Notes: generated by a model from the letters alone, not told the origin. DNA of 64,000 bases from Mallotus nudiflorus (GCA_947683625.1 CANTUR010000425.1:682001-746000), one strand, 5' to 3'. Positions 22,360 through 36,400 are shown, numbered from the stretch's first letter. Translations and numbers: made by a program.

Positions 22360-25300
22360 ATGTCATTGTTGCAGGTATTATTCCAGTCTGTTACTTGGAT
22401 GCTTGGGTTTTGATTGATCCAAGTGCCACACATTCTTTCGTGTCCCCTATTTTTGCTTCGAAGTCATGTTAGTAAGCTTCGAGGATGGCTTTTCCTTTTT
22501 CTATCATCTCTCCTTTAAACGATTCATTGGACATCAATTTTGTTCTTTCTAGTTGTCCAATGTTTGTCAGAGGCAGAGAACTGCCAGCAGAATTGGTGTT
22601 GTTAGATGTGATGGAATTCAATGTGATTTTAGGTATGGATTGGTTGTCTTAGCACTATACTGTTGTGGAATATCAGAGTAAAGAGGTGATTTTCATAATT
22701 CCATATGAAGAAGAGTTTAAGTTTGTGGGTGATAAGAGTTCTGCACCTCAGAATCTCATCTCCACTATCACAGCTAAGAAGATGTTGAGGAAGGGTTGTC
22801 AAGGATACTTGGCACTTGTTAAAGATACTTCTGTGGAGAAGTTGTCACTCATAGATGTTCTTGTTGCCTGTGAGTTTCCTGATATTTTTCCTAAGGAGTT
22901 ACCAGGTTTACCACCTCACAGAGAGATTGAGTTCTGTATAGATGTGGTTCCAGGCACCACTCCTAATTTGATGCTGCCCTACAGAGTTGAAGGAACAGTT
23001 ACAGGATTTACTAGATAAGGGTTTCATCAGACCCAGTGTTTCTCCTTGGGGTGTACCAATCCTGTTTGTAAGGAAGAAGGATGGTACCCTGAGACTGTGC
23101 ATTAATTACAGAGAGCTGAATAAGGTGACAGTGAAGAACAAGTATCCTACCTCGAGGATAGATAATCCATTTGATCAGCTTCAGGGTGCACAATTCTTTT
23201 CTAAGATTGACTTGAGGTCGGGTTATCATCAGTTGCGGATCAGTGAGGCTGATGTTCCTACAACGACATTTCACGTTCGATATGGCCACTGTGAGTTTCT
23301 GGTGATGTCATTTAGGTTGACTAATGCACCAGCTGCTTTTATGGATCTGATGAACAAGGTATTCAGACCATACATGGATCAATTTATGGTAGTCTTCATT
23401 AATGAAATACTGGTGTATTCAAAAAGTATGGAGGAGCATGTATATCACTTGAGGACAGTACTGCAGACATTGAGAGAACATCAGCTTTATGCTAAATTCT
23501 CAAAGTGTGATTTTTGGTTAGAGAGTGTTACTTTCCTTGGACACGTAGTGTCTAAAGATGGTATCCAGGTTGATCCACAAAAGATTGAGGCAGTGTCTGA
23601 GTGGCCCAGATCGACAACAGCCATAAAGATTCATAGTTTTTGAGGTTTGGCTGGGTATTATAGGAGCTTTGTGCAGGATTTTTCTAGAATTACAGCTCCA
23701 TGACTCGCTTGACTCAAAAGAATGTGAAGTTTGAGTGGTCAGATGCTTATGAGAATAGTTTCCATTTGCTGAAGGAGAAGTTGACCATAGCTCCAGTTTT
23801 GGCTTTGCCTAATGGAGTAGATAAATTCACTATGTATTGTGATGCCTCTAGAGTCAGCCTAGGTTGTGTGTTGATGTAGAATGGTAGGGTGATAGCTTAT
23901 GGTTTAAGGCAGTTGAAGAAGCATGAACAGAATTATCCTACCCATGACCTAGAGATGGCTACAGTGATCTTTGCTATTAAGATTTAGAGACATTATTTGT
24001 ACAAGGTGACTTGTGAGATTTTCACAGATCATAAAAGCTTGAAGTACATTTTTCAGCAAAGAGATCTGAATTTAAGATAAAGGAGATGGTTAGAACTCCT
24101 GAAGGACTATGACTGTAAATTCTTTATCATTCAGGTAAAGCTAATATGGTAGCATATGCCTTGAGTAGGAAGTCCTCAGGTAGTCTTGCTCACATTAATG
24201 TGGAGAGGAGACCTTTGATCCAAGAGTTGCATGAGTTGGTGGATTAAGGTTTGATGATGAAGATAAGCAGGTCAGATGGATTGTTAGCTTAGTTTAAAGT
24301 TCGATCAGTGTTGAGAGATAGGATTAAGGTAGCTCAGAGCTGAAATCCTATTCTAGCAGAGCTTGCAGAGAATATTCGTGCAGGGAAGTTCACTGATTTC
24401 ACTCTTGATGATGATGGTGTTTTATGGATCAGTGGTAGGTTATGCATTCCTGATGTGGATAATTTAAGAGAAGAGATCCTTGAGGAAGCACATTCTACAG
24501 CCTATAATGTACATCCAAGTGTTACTAAGATGTACCACAATATTAGAGCTTTGTACTGGTGGGATGGATTGAAGAAGGATGTAGCTGATTTTATTTCTAA
24601 GTGCTTGACGTGTCAGTAAGTGAAAGCTTAACATCAAAAGCCTTCTGGGAAGCTTCAGCCACTTCTTATTCTTGAGTGGAAATGGGAGAGAATTTCTATA
24701 GATTTTGTGGTAAGGTTACCTTGTTCTAAGGATGGATACGATTCCATCTGGGTAATTATGGACAGGTTAACCAAATTTACTCATTTCTTGCCTGTGAAAG
24801 CCACTTATTATGTAGCTAAATTGGCAAAGTTGTATGTTAAGCATATTATGTTCCTTCACGGAGTACCTATGTCCATTTTGTCTGATAGAGGTTCAGTGTT
24901 TACCTCTTGAGTTGAAGTTGCAGGAAGCAATGGACACCAGGCTTAATTTCAGTATTGCTTTTCACCCTCAGACAGATGGTTAGTTTAAGAGGACGATCTA
25001 AACACTTGAAGATATGTTGAGGATGTGTGTATTAGATCTTAGAGGTAGCTGGGATGATCATTGGCCACTTGTGGAATTTGCTTATAATAATAACTACCAT
25101 AGCAATATTAAGATGGCACCGTATGAGGCATTGTATGGAAGAAAGTGTAGATCCCCTCTGAGTTAGAACGAGATTGGAGAGAGAGCATTAATTGGACCTA
25201 AGATTGTCTAGTATGCAGCAGAGAAAGTTGTTGTGATCAGAAGGAGATTAGAGACTGCAGTTAGTAGACAGAAGAGCTATGCGGATCTAATATGCAGAGA

Positions 25301-25740
25301 TGTGGAATTTCAGGTTAGAGATTGTATTCCTAAAGGTGTCTCCAATAAAGAGTGTGATGAGATTCATTAAGAAGGGGAATCTAGCATCGAGATATATTGG
25401 ACTGTTCAAGATTTTGGAGAAAGTGGGCATGGTTGCATATTGGTTGGCTTTGGCTCCGAATTTGTCTCAAATGCATCTAGTGTTCCATATCTCGATGTTA
25501 ATAAAGTATATTTCAGACCTTCGCATGTGTTGCAGCCTGATAGTATGGAAGTGAACGAAGATCTGATGTTCGAGGAGGAACCAGTCGCAATAGTGGACCA
25601 TCAAGTTCGATAGTTGCATTCAAAACAGATTCTGATGGTTAAGGTGTTATGGCAAGGCAACAGCGTGGAGGAGTATACTTAGGAGATAGAAGCTGAGATG
25701 CGGGTTGCCTATCCTTACTTCTTTCCTCGATGAATTCTTG
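22360..25740 (+). pseudogene. pol remnant of the Tekay-like element with chromodomain-like tail
   Basis: The protease motif near 22410 reads VLIDPSATHSF, with Ser where the family normally has Gly after Asp-x. RT is best preserved at 22987-23643: GVPILFVRKKDGTLRLCINY, FSKIDLRSGYHQLRI and FLGHVVSKDGI. The catalytic box reads VVFINEILVYS, so both metal-binding aspartates of the usual (Y/F)xDD box are replaced (Asn, Glu). A stop at 23641-23643 and frameshifts follow. RNase H is at about 23760-24150 (MYCDASRVSLG, EIFTDHKSLKY). The integrase zinc region is near 24510-24620 (HPSVTKMYHN...CLTC), and the core starts at about 24690 (SIDFVVRLP) and runs to SDRGSVFTS (24900). The C-terminal part at 25300-25554 is followed by VKVLWQGNSVEEYT near 25640, resembling the chromodomain end of Tekay-clade elements. 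The copy is dead. Confidence 0.8.
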
Positions 25741-25779
25741 ATTCTGTTCTTTTACTTGAATTCGAGGACAAATTCTTAT

Positions 25780-25792
25780 AAGGAGGGAAGAT
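25780..25792 (+). other. Polypurine tract of the Tekay-like element
   Basis: AAGGAGGGAAGAT stands immediately before the 3' LTR start (TGTAATGACCC, 25793), as expected for the plus-strand primer. Confidence 0.75.
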
Positions 25793-25988
25793 TGTAATGA
25801 CCCGATATTTTAAATAATATAAAATTATTTTGGGATTTGCAATGTTAATAAAATTTAAAATTTTATTTATATATTGTCATGAGTTGTGTATATTATCCAT
25901 TTATTTTATTCTAAATATTTTATTTACATAAAATGATTATTTTGTGAGTTTTATTATTTAAAGTATTAAAATCATTTTTCATTGCTAA

Positions 25989-25989
<1 letters not shown>

Positions 25990-26052
<63 letters not shown>

Positions 26053-26053
26053 T
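25990..26053 (+). repeat. ATT microsatellite in the 3' LTR
   Basis: About 21 TTA/ATT units, continuing as an impure run to about 26090. This is the counterpart of 16719-16778. Confidence 0.9.
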
Positions 26054-26397
26054 TATTGTTGTTATTTATTATTGTTATTATTATTAATAGTCTTATTGCA
26101 TGCATGTGTTATTATTATTTTATTACTATTATGCATGTGCTAGTTAGTGTGTTGTGTTGTGTTTATGTGTAGTATATATGTGTGTGTGTGTGTGTGAAAA
26201 GTGTAAATTTAAAGTTTTATATATATAGTCAAAAAGCTAATAAAAAACATGGTCTCTTTCTTCCTTCCCTTTTATATTCTCTTTTCTTCTTCACCATCTT
26301 CCTTCCTCACCCGACGTCGACCAGCAACCTTCACTGTGGCACCCACCATGCCAGAGCCACCACTGTCACCTTCCTTTCTTCCACCTTTGTTGACCAT

Positions 26398-27726
26398 TTG
26401 CATGATCAAATTCCTAATTTCGGACTTTGACGAATAATTTTTATACTAATAATTTCAATTAAGTATGTAGGGAATTATATACCAAACATATACCAAGTAT
26501 ATACACTTTTGGATGAATAGTGACTTTTCAGGCTAATTGAATCTCTGAGATTGAAGAAGACTTTTGACATATTTAGAGCTCTTAAATGAGAAAATGAGCT
26601 TCTTCATTTATGAAGTAGACATCTTAATATTTCCATATTGAGCTTGCTTGTCAAAATCCAAGTTCATTTGGGTATGCAAATCTTCAGTCGAAGTCAGCAT
26701 ATGTAGCTTGCATTTTAGTTTGCATAACTATTGGTATTTCAGCAATATCTTGAGTTAAAGATGTACAATTAAGATAATTAAAAGTTTTATGGAAAGATAA
26801 TACAATTATCTATAACTTTTATGAAGAACATTTTGGCTGAATCAATCATCTTCAGTCCCATTCATGAGCATCTTTTGAAGTGATCACGAGTTGTCCGTCA
26901 ATGGAGCATTTGGGGCACGTTTTTGCCAAAATATGACGAAACCTCTCACGAGCATTCCTCACAAGCTGATTGCTCATGACCTGCTCATAAGCAAACTGCT
27001 GATAGTATTCCAATGAGAATTTTTGAATGCAACGGATATATTTTCATCCCTCATCAGCACTATTTACTCGTGAGCCGCCCGTGAGCATCCTTTGAGCTGC
27101 CAAAAGTCCAAGAATTGATTCAAAATTAATTCTAAACGTTGGATACATGATTGATACATCCAATAACTACATTTTTAAGTGTTTTTCTATATAAACATAA
27201 CTTAGAATTCAATTGTAAGGTTAAGAAAACTTGTTTATCATTCATTATTTTCTTAAACATTCAATTGAGCTTTCAAACTTTCTTTTAAACAAATTCTTTA
27301 TGTATAACTCTTGTGAGAGTTGGTGAGTGATTAGAATAGACATTCTTATTCTTCTATTTTCTAGGTTTAGAAAATGGGAAGTGAAATTCTATTCTAAAGG
27401 AATTGGTTTAAGTGTTTAGCCATTAAAACACTTGGGAAATTTGGTTTTTGAGTGAGTCTTGAAAACATAAGTTGTAAGGTTGTAAGAGTGAGCCATAAAA
27501 CTCTTTTGTATTATTAATCTTATGAATAAGATTTTGGGTGATTAAAAAATCCTAACTTGGGGATAAGTTAAGTGGAGACGTAGGATTATTGTTGAATCTG
27601 AACTCCTTAAATATTTGTGTTCTTCATTCTTCATTCTCAAATCTTACTCAATTTTTTCAAAGAATTCCTTTAATTTCCTATTTTTGTTCGATAGTCCTAT
27701 TGACCCCCCCCTCTAGGACTCTTTCA
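26398..27726 (+). repeat. 5' LTR of the Sirevirus-type element
   Basis: 1329 bp, TGTTGACC...CTCTTTCA. It carries repeated TCACGAGC / GCTCATGAG-like short motifs at 26860-27090. It is followed at 27729-27741 by TGGTATTGGAGCC, a primer site two mismatches from the initiator Met-tRNA complement. Confidence 0.85.
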
Positions 27727-27728
27727 AT

Positions 27729-27741
27729 TGGTATTGGAGCC
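27729..27741 (+). other. Primer-binding site of the Sirevirus-type element
   Basis: TGGTATTGGAGCC begins two bases after the 5' LTR end. It matches the initiator Met-tRNA complement at 11 of 13 positions. Confidence 0.75.
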
Positions 27742-27778
27742 TGAATTCTAGGTACTTCATTGCTAGAATACAAAATCA

Positions 27779-29740
27779 TAGGGAGTGAATCTCAAAACAT
27801 CTCTTCTCTTAGACCATTCTTTGATGGTAGTGACTATCCATATTGGAAATTCAAAATGGAATTATATCTTGATTGTGATTCCATCAAACTTTAGGATATT
27901 ATCCTAAGAGGTTGGGAACCACCTACAACCATCATTGATGGTATGATAACCACTCTTGCAAGAAGCCAATGGAGTGTTGATTAAAAGGAAGAAAATCATA
28001 AAAATAAAAAAGCTATGATTACTCTAGTCTCCTCCATGATAAGAGAAGAAGAAGGCAAGCTTCAACATTGCATTTTGGCTAAAGAAATGTGGGAGACCTT
28101 GGAGAATCACTATGAAGGCAACATTCAAGAAGGTTCAACTTCATATGTATGAATATGAACTCTTTAAAATGAAGCCTCAAGAATCAATCACAGAGATGAC
28201 AAATCGTCTCAATGCTCTCCTTACAACCCTCAAGAAACTTGGAAAACATTTCTCCAAGGAAGAGGTAAACAACAAGATTCTAAGAATCCTACCTAAGAAG
28301 GATTAGGAATCTTGTGTTACCTCAATTCAGGAAGCTCAAGACCTCTTTACTCTATCAACCGATGTGCTCATTGGTAAGCTCTTGACACATAAGCTCACTA
28401 TTAAGCAAAGAGGTGAAGAACAAGAAGAGAAAGAAGAAAAGAAAAAGAGCATTGCTCTAAAAGCTCTTCAAAAATATAGTGAAGAGGAAAGCATCAAAGA
28501 TTATAGTGATGAAGATGGTGACATTGCCATGCTCATTAGGAACTTCAAGAAGTTATTAAGAAAGAAAAATTTCTCATAAACAAGGAACTTCAACAAGAAG
28601 TTCAAAGGAGATGGAAGGAAGAAAATAAAAGAGGTTACTTGCTATGAATGTAAGAAATCGGAACACATTAGAAGTGAATGTCCCAAACTCAAATTTAAGA
28701 GCAATGGAGCAAAAGATAAGAAGAAGGCATTCAAAGCTACTTGGGATAATTCCTCTGAATCCGAAGAGGAACAGGATCAACAAGAAGTTGCCAATCTTTG
28801 CTTCATGGCCATTGAAAATGAAAATGAGGAACCATCCACTTCTTATTCTTCCTTTGATGATTGTGATGAATATTATGATGATGATGATGAGAGCTCTATT
28901 ATGAGCAAATTACTTGTTAAATGAAAAAGTTTGTTATTTAAGAAGAAACAATATAAACATGAGTTAGCTAGCTTAAATAAGGATTTTGAATGTTTAAAAA
29001 TTGATTTTGCTAAACTTGTTGCATCAAATGAAAAACTTGTAAGTGATGCTAAATCTTTTAATTCTTTAAAAAACCAACTTAAGAAAGAAAATGACGAAAA
29101 TCATAAGCTTTCTAAGGAAGTCTTAGAATTAAAAAATTCCATTGCTAAATTTAAGAGAGGAAAAGAAACTTTAGATAGTCTTCTTGAATCTCAAAAATTT
29201 CATGAAGATACCCATGGAATTGGATATAAAAATGGAATGTCTTCATCATCCTTATCACATATTACTTTTGTTAAACCTTCACATGATTCTACTCCTTCAA
29301 CCTCAAATGAGATTCAAGCAAAAAAATCTCATGTGTTAAATAGCAAGGCAAAGTCTCATAAGACTAGCCCTTTATTAACATAAAGAGGTAAGGCTCAAAC
29401 TAGAGCACCTCAACCTAAGCATGCTTATATGTACAATAGACATAATTATAATAGGCATGCTACACAACAAAATGCACATAAACATATTGCATAAACTTAT
29501 CAAAATATTCATCACCATTGCCAATGTATGTCTCACTCAATGTCACAAAACAATAAGAGATACACACAACACCAAAGGCATGTTGCACACACTAGGAAAG
29601 CATTTCATTCTAGGAGAAATAAATTTGAAAATGTTATATGTTCATATTGCATGATCAAAGGGCATACCAATAATGTGTGCTTTTATAGAAAACTACATAT
29701 GAATTTTCTTCCTTTAGTTTATCTTGAAACTAACTAACCT
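27779..29740 (+). pseudogene. gag remnant of the Sirevirus-type element
   Basis: The N-terminal part has LRPFFDGSDYPYWKFKMELY (from about 27809), a copia Gag signature; the expected start codon reads ATA. A stop at 27892-27894 and a frameshift near 28115 follow. The next frame gives QLHMYEYELFKMKPQESI, then an acidic/lysine-rich linker. A zinc knuckle CYECKKSEHIRSEC at about 28642-28683 keeps all four metal ligands (C-x2-C-x4-H-x4-C). A second part (28931-29383) is rich in heptad-like Leu/Lys/Glu and likely forms a coiled coil, as in Sireviruses. A further Cys/His-rich end near 29645 (CSYCMIKGHTNNVC) resembles a second knuckle. At least six stops are present. Confidence 0.72.
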
Positions 29741-29799
29741 AGACCAAGAAAGGTTTACGTTCAAAAGAACATTTAAAATATTTTATGTAGGTGTGCTTG

Positions 29800-32700
29800 A
29801 AATTCCCAAGAACAAAAAGCAAGTGGTATCTCGATAGTGGATGTTTAAGGCACATGATGGGAGACAAGGAGCAATTCAATAAACTTGATGCTAAGGATGG
29901 AGGACACATTACTTTCTGTGATAATGCAAAAAGGAAAAATTATTAGCATTGGAGAAATAGGTAATCCTCAATCTTTATCTATAAATCATGTGTTTTTTGT
30001 TGATGGTCTTAAATATAATTTGCTAAGTATAAGTCAATTATGTGATATGGGAAATAAGGTGACTTTCTATCCTAGAAATTACTTTGTTAGTAGTCTTGAT
30101 GAAGACAAAGTAATTTTTAGTGGTGAAAGAGTAGATAACGTTTATGTTATTGATTTGAATAAAATTAATAACAAAAATATGAAATGCTTAATGTCAATTT
30201 CCCATGACACATGGACATGGCATAGAAGGTTAGGACACGCAAATTTTAAGCTTTTGAATGATCTTTGTAAACATGAACTTATGATTGGTTTACCTAAGCT
30301 TGAATTCACTAAGGATAAACCTTGTGATGCTTGTCAAAAGGGAAAACAATCTAAGTCTTCATTTAAGCAAAAAAAATGTAGTGTCCACTTCTAAACCACT
30401 TGAACTTATACATATGAATTTGTTTGGACCAACTAGGGTTGCTAGTCTTAGTGGAATGCACTATACTTATATATTAGTTGATGACTACTTTAGATACACT
30501 TTGGTGTGTTTTCTTACTCATAAGAATGATGAATTTAAAGCTTTTGAAAATTTTTCAAAAAGAGTTCAAACAGAAAAAGGATTTTGTATTTCATCCATTA
30601 AAAGTGATCATAGAACCGAATTTGAAAATGAATTTTTCAAAAACTATTGTAATGAAAATGGTATTTCTCACACATTTTCATCTCCTAGAACTCCTTAACA
30701 AAATGGGGTAGTTGAAAGAAAAAATAGAACTCTTGTGGAAATGCCTAGAACAATGCTTCATGAGTATAATTTGCCTCTATACTTTTGGGTAGAAGCCGTT
30801 AACACATCTTGTTATATTTCAAACCAATTTTTCAAAAGACCAATTTTAAATAAAACATCTTACCAGCTATGGAACAATAGAAAACCTAAAATCTCATATC
30901 TAAGAGTATTTGGATGCAAGTGCTTTATATTGAACACCAAGGATAATCTTGAGAAATTTGATTCCAAAGCTGATGAAGGAATTTTCCTAGGCTATTCCAT
31001 CTCTAGCAAAGCATATAAGGTCTTTAATAAGAGAACTCTAGTAGTTGAAGAGTAAATGCATGTGGTATTTGATGAATCAAACTCACTTGATCCTAGAAAG
31101 GATGTTTATAGTGTTTATGATCTTGTAGGTGATAATGAGATTATGGAAACACAAGAAGAAAATGTTAGGAAGCCTTTAGAACTTAAAGATCCAAGCAAGA
31201 AGGAAAATGAGGAGATACCTCAACCTACCTTGAAGGATGAACTTCCAAAGGATTGACAATTCAAGAAAGCTCACCCTCAAGACCTCATTATAGGTGACAC
31301 TATAAAAGGGGTAACTATTAGATCTAAACTTAAGTCTATTGTTAATTTAGCTTTTATTTCTCAAATTGAACCTAAAAATGTTGATGATGCTTTGAGTGAT
31401 GAATTTTGGGTCCTTGCTATGCAAGAAGAGTTAAATCAATTTGAGAGAAACAAGGTTTGGACCTTGGTTCCTAGACCTAAACATCATCCTATTATTGGCA
31501 CCAATGGGTGTTTAGAAATAAGATAAATGAACAAGGTGTCATAACTAGGAACAAAGCTAGACTAGTAGCTAAAGGTTATAATCAAGAGGAAGGAATTAAT
31601 TATGATGAAACCTTTGCCCTCATTGCTAGGTTAGAAGCTATTAGGATGTTACTTACATTTGCATCATATATGGATTTTAAACTTTATCAAATGGATGTTA
31701 AAAGTGCATTTTTAAATGGTTTTATTGAAGAGGAGGAATATGTTGAACAACCTTTGGGTTTTGAAAATTTTGACTCTCCAAATCATGTTTTTAAATTATA
31801 AAAAGTATTGTATGGATTGAAACAAGCTCCAAGAGATTGGTATGAAAGATTAAGTAACTTTTTACTATAGAAAGGTTTCTCTAAAGGAAAGGTTGACACA
31901 ACTCTTTTTATAAAGAAATCCAAGCATGATTTATTAATTGTTCAAATTTATATTGATGATATTATTTTCGGTGCTACTAACCATTGCTTGTGTGAGGAAT
32001 TTTTAAGCTAATGCAAGGAGAATTTGAGATGAGTATGATGGGAGAACTCAAGTTCTTTCTTGGACTTCAAATCAAGCAATGTAAAGATGGGATTTTCATC
32101 AATCAAACCAAATATGCAAGGGACATTCTCAAGAAGTTTGGAATGGATGGAGCTAAATCAAGCCAAACTCCAATAAGCACCACAACTAAACTCAACAAGG
32201 ATGAGAATGGCAAACTGGTTGATGAAAACTGATTTAGAGGTATGATCGGATCCCTTCTTTATTTAACAGCTAGTAGACCCGATATTATGTTTGCTACTTT
32301 TTGTGTGTTAGATTTCAATTAAGTCCTAGAGAGTCTCATTTGAATGCTATCAAAAGAATTTTTAAATATCTTTGCGGTACAATGCATTTAGGGCTCTGGT
32401 ATCCTAGGAGTTCTTCCTTTGACTTGATTAGTTATTCTGATGCTGATTTTGCCGGTAGCCTACTAGATTGAAAAAGCACTTCCGAAACTTGTCAAATTTT
32501 AAGAAATTGCTTAGTTTCTTAGTTTAGTAAGAAATAAGTTTCTATTACCTTGTCCAACGCTGAAGCAAAATATATGGCAGCTAGTTGTTGTTGCACCTAA
32601 GTTTTATGGCAAAAACAAAAACTTTTGGACTATGGCATTGATATTAATCACATTCCAATTCAATGTGATAATACAAGAGCTATAAACCTTAGTAAGAATC

Positions 32701-32900
32701 CCATTCAGCATTCTAGAACTAAGCATATTGATATTAGACATCATTTCTTGCATGTTCATATACAAAATGGTGATATTTTTCTTGATTTTATTGATACTAA
32801 TCATCAATTAGCAGACATCTTTACCAAGCCTCTTTGTGAGGAAAGATTAAATTTTATTAAGCATGAGCTTAGTATGATTAATGACTCAAATTTATCTTGA
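29800..32900 (+). pseudogene. pol remnant of the Sirevirus-type element
   Basis: The protease begins near 29820 with WYLDSGCLRHM (DSG triad present). The pre-integrase zinc region has WHRRLGHANF and CDACQKGKQ (30220-30350). The integrase core reads IHMNLFGP, with Asn where the first catalytic Asp should be, then SDHRTEFENEF (about 30605) and VVERKNRTLVEM (30709-30745), separated by a stop at 30697. RT starts near 31395: RLVAKGYNQEEGINYDETFA, YQMDVKSAFLNG, LYGLKQAPRDWYE, and an intact catalytic YIDDIIF near 31950. RNase H has YSDADFAG and NAEAKYMAAS, and the end ADIFTKPL is at about 32811. About ten stops or frameshifts occur. No envelope-like ORF could be recognised downstream. Confidence 0.78.
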
Positions 32901-33225
32901 TCACTTGTTGAAATTAATGAATTGATTATTAGATTTTTATATGATCGTGTTCTTTAGAAAAATTATTTTCAGCATCATGTATATATTTTGTTTTAAAAGT
33001 ATTTGCTTTAGCAAAATTTACTTCATATACATGATATATTGTATTTCCCATTTGCATGATCTTTGTATTTTATTTGATTTGGATTCGTTCAATTTTTTTT
33101 AAAAGCCCTCCTATTTTGCAAATTAATAATTAATTATTGAGCTAAATTCAATTAATTATTTTACTTTAGCAAAAATATTACTCCTCCTCAACAAATTTTT
33201 TTATATTTTTTAATTCATTTTATGC
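32901..33225 (+). other. Sirevirus 3' non-coding region
   Basis: AT-rich sequence after the RNase H end, with no ORF. It leads into the repeat block at 33226. Confidence 0.5.
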
Positions 33226-33468
33226 CAGTTTCTGTTTGGTTTATTTTCAGTATACTTTCCGTATCTAAGTTTTAAGCTGTTAATCTATTTTTTAATTCAT
33301 TTTCTGTCAGTTTCTATTTGGTTTATTTGTAGTATACTTTCTGTATCTAAGTTTTGAGCTGTTTTATGACTATTTTTCGTCAGTTTATGTTCGGTTTATT
33401 TTCTGGATATAAACTATGAGCTGTTAGTTTGTTTTATAATTATTTTGTGTTAGTTTCAGTTTGGTTTA
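33226..33468 (+). repeat. Degenerate tandem repeat in the Sirevirus 3' region
   Basis: Three to four units of about 65-85 bp are visible, each containing CAGTTT(C/A)TGTT(T/C)GGTTTATTT and a following GTATCTAAGTTTT(A/G)AGCTGTT-like part. They start near 33226, 33305, 33379 and 33450. The last unit is cut by solo LTR C and its remainder is at 36709-36780 (TTTTTTGGATATAAGACATG, AACTGTTAG). Confidence 0.7.
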
Positions 33469-36400
33469 TGTAATATCCCGTGTTTTTTTTAAATATTTTA
33501 ATACTGTATCGGGATATGCAGTGTTAATAATTTTTGTATATATATTATGATATTTTTACGAGTTGATATGTATTTAAAACCTATTTTAATTATTGTGTAT
33601 TATTTTAAGTGCTTTATGTAAAATTTTCCCGGGACTTGCATTTTCGGGAAAATTTTCACATAAATAATTTACTATTAATTATTTTAAATAGATTTACGGA
33701 CTTGCATGAACTCATATATATTTTTAAAATACTAAATAACGTATATATGTGTACTTCTTTATTTAATTAGGGTTTAATTAATTACCCTATTATTTTATTA
33801 TTTATTTATTAATTTTATTGTTATTTAATTATTTTTATTTAGTATTAAATTATTAAAATATTAAATTATATGTGTGTGGTGTATATTTAATGTGTGTGAT
33901 TTTATATTATTTTAATATATAGTGTAAAGTATATATATATACATATATACATTTAATATTAAAACAAATTATAAAGTTTGATTTATTTACAACTTTGCCA
34001 TTGAAGCTTCTCCCTCACTCCCGATCACTTCCCTCACCGTTCCGATCGCTGCCATCCCGTTTTCATGTCGTTGATATGCCTCCCGGTGTGCCACCTCCTT
34101 CCTCCAGCCATTCCGTCGCCTGCGGAGCCCATTTCCGGCGTCGGGCAGCTTGTTTTGGTTGGAGAAGCCGAAACTTTGGCCACCGTCGTTCACGATATTT
34201 TCGACCACCATTTTCGACACCGCCAGTCTCTTTATTCTCCTTGAGCTCCGATGAGTATGATTCCAAGCTTTGTTTCACTTAAAATGGTATTGATTTGCTT
34301 AGGTTTCGATTTTGCAATTTTGGCCTATTAGGGTTCTTGATTTTTTTGAACTTCAATTTGATTGATTCATGAAAAATTCCTTCACAAATGTTGTTCCCCT
34401 TAGCTTAAATTACATGTATGAATTTTTGTAGAATTTTTGGGAATTATTTTGATTTTTGGGTATTTTTGAATATTTTAATATTATTTTCTAATTTTCGAAA
34501 AATTAATTAAATAAATTATGAAATTGTGTTTTATGATAATTATAGGTGTTGAAATGAATTATAGAAATTTATTTGGAATTTTTATGAATTTCTATATATT
34601 TATTTTGAATTTAATTAGTTTATGTAATTTTTGGAAAATAGGGTTAATTGTGTTTTTAATTGAAATTAATTGAATAATTTCAATTAATTATTTATATTAT
34701 TGATAAATATGTTGAGAAAATTAATTTTATGCAATTATATTATTTTTTTGAATTTTTTGAGTAATTTTAGTATATTTATATATATAGGGGTATTTTGGTA
34801 ATTTTACCCTAAATTGACTAAAAATGTAATTAAATTGGTTTTAATAGTTATTTAAGGTATAAAAATGATTTCTACAAATTATTTAGTATTTTTAATTGAT
34901 TAAAACTATTTTTCGTGAATTATTTTCAATTATATATATAATATACGATTTTTCTAAATAAATGAGTTTTTATTGGTTTTTAATGTGTTTTAAGATTAAT
35001 TATGTAATTTCTACTTATTAAATGTATTTTTGCGATATACGGGCATTTTTGGTATTTTTATAATATTCTGTGATTGTGGACCCCGGTCGGTAGACTGTAG
35101 TTTGGAGTCCGACCGAGGGGTTATGGATGTGTTTTTGTGTCTATTTTTCAAAGTGTATTTCTTTGTAGGGCCGGCTCTACTCTTTGAGTAGAGAGATGTC
35201 CATTTTATAGAGGAGGTTCTGCTGAATTTTTGGTAGAATTCTCATAAAACGTGATATCCGGTCGAACCCTAATTATGTTTCTGTGTCTAATATTCTAGAT
35301 CGAGTTTCTAGGATTTTCTGTTAGGTTTATCCTGATGTCTGTTATTTTTGTTTGTTTAGTTGCGCCGAGACCGAGGGCTAGTGGACCAGGCCCATCGGAC
35401 CCATCTCGAGGAGCGCACTAAGTGCGAGTTACTATTTGATATATATGTGCTCTAGGGTGAATGATTTTAGAAATATATGTTTTATTTTGATTAAATATGC
35501 ATAAATGGTTTGATTATTACTTAAATTTATTTTTAGTTTATTTTCGGTATATTTTGAATTATATGCATGTTTTGCTAATAAATTAGGTTTAAAAATGTTT
35601 TTAAGTATATTTCTAGTTTATGTTGTAATTATATTGGGTTTATTTGACATATATATACTTGAAATATACATGGTTTACTTTTGGTATATTTTCAGTATAT
35701 ATATGGTTTATGTTGCTATTTTATTTAAATTCATGCATCATTTATTTTTATGAATGTATGTTTTATATTTCAATGAAGGATATCAATAGAACGTGCTACC
35801 TAGTGGGCAGCACTAGGACCGAGTACGTACCGGTACACGTATAGCATTTAGGCTATATTACTAACTAGTTTGAGAATATTGATTGGAATTGATTTATCTG
35901 ATGTGTGATGTGATTTGGGAGTGTGATTGCTGGAGCTCGATTGATCAAGTGTCTCGGGGCCAATCACACTGACAGTCAGACTGCTGGAGCTCGGTTGACT
36001 TAGTGTCTCGGGGCTAGTCTACTATCCAAATGGATCAAGTGATCATATCTTGGAATAAGTGAGCCTGTATGGCTAGAGTGTTATCTAACACCATTTTGAG
36101 GTTGCGATATTCTAGGGTTCTATTTGATCCTTCATGAACTGTGATTTTCAATAAAAATATATAAAATGAATTTATTGCATTTGTGTGTATTTGCTTGTAT
36201 ATATGCTTATTATATATATATTGTTGACTGTGTGCATCGACATTTAGTATGCATGTATATATATTATAGTAATTCACTCAGTGAGGTCTGACTCCCCTCT
36301 ATTGATCAATTTTTCAGGAGAGTCATCTTCTTCAGACCTCAGTAGCAGGCCTGTACTCCGGATTTCTTCCGCCCCGGCTTCTTTGTGTAAACTGCTTATC

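Noticed and set aside
16719..26053. Regularly spaced repeats that might suggest a CRISPR-like array
   Set aside because: The repeats are simple ATT microsatellites in two LTRs of a plant retrotransposon, with no spacer-repeat structure.
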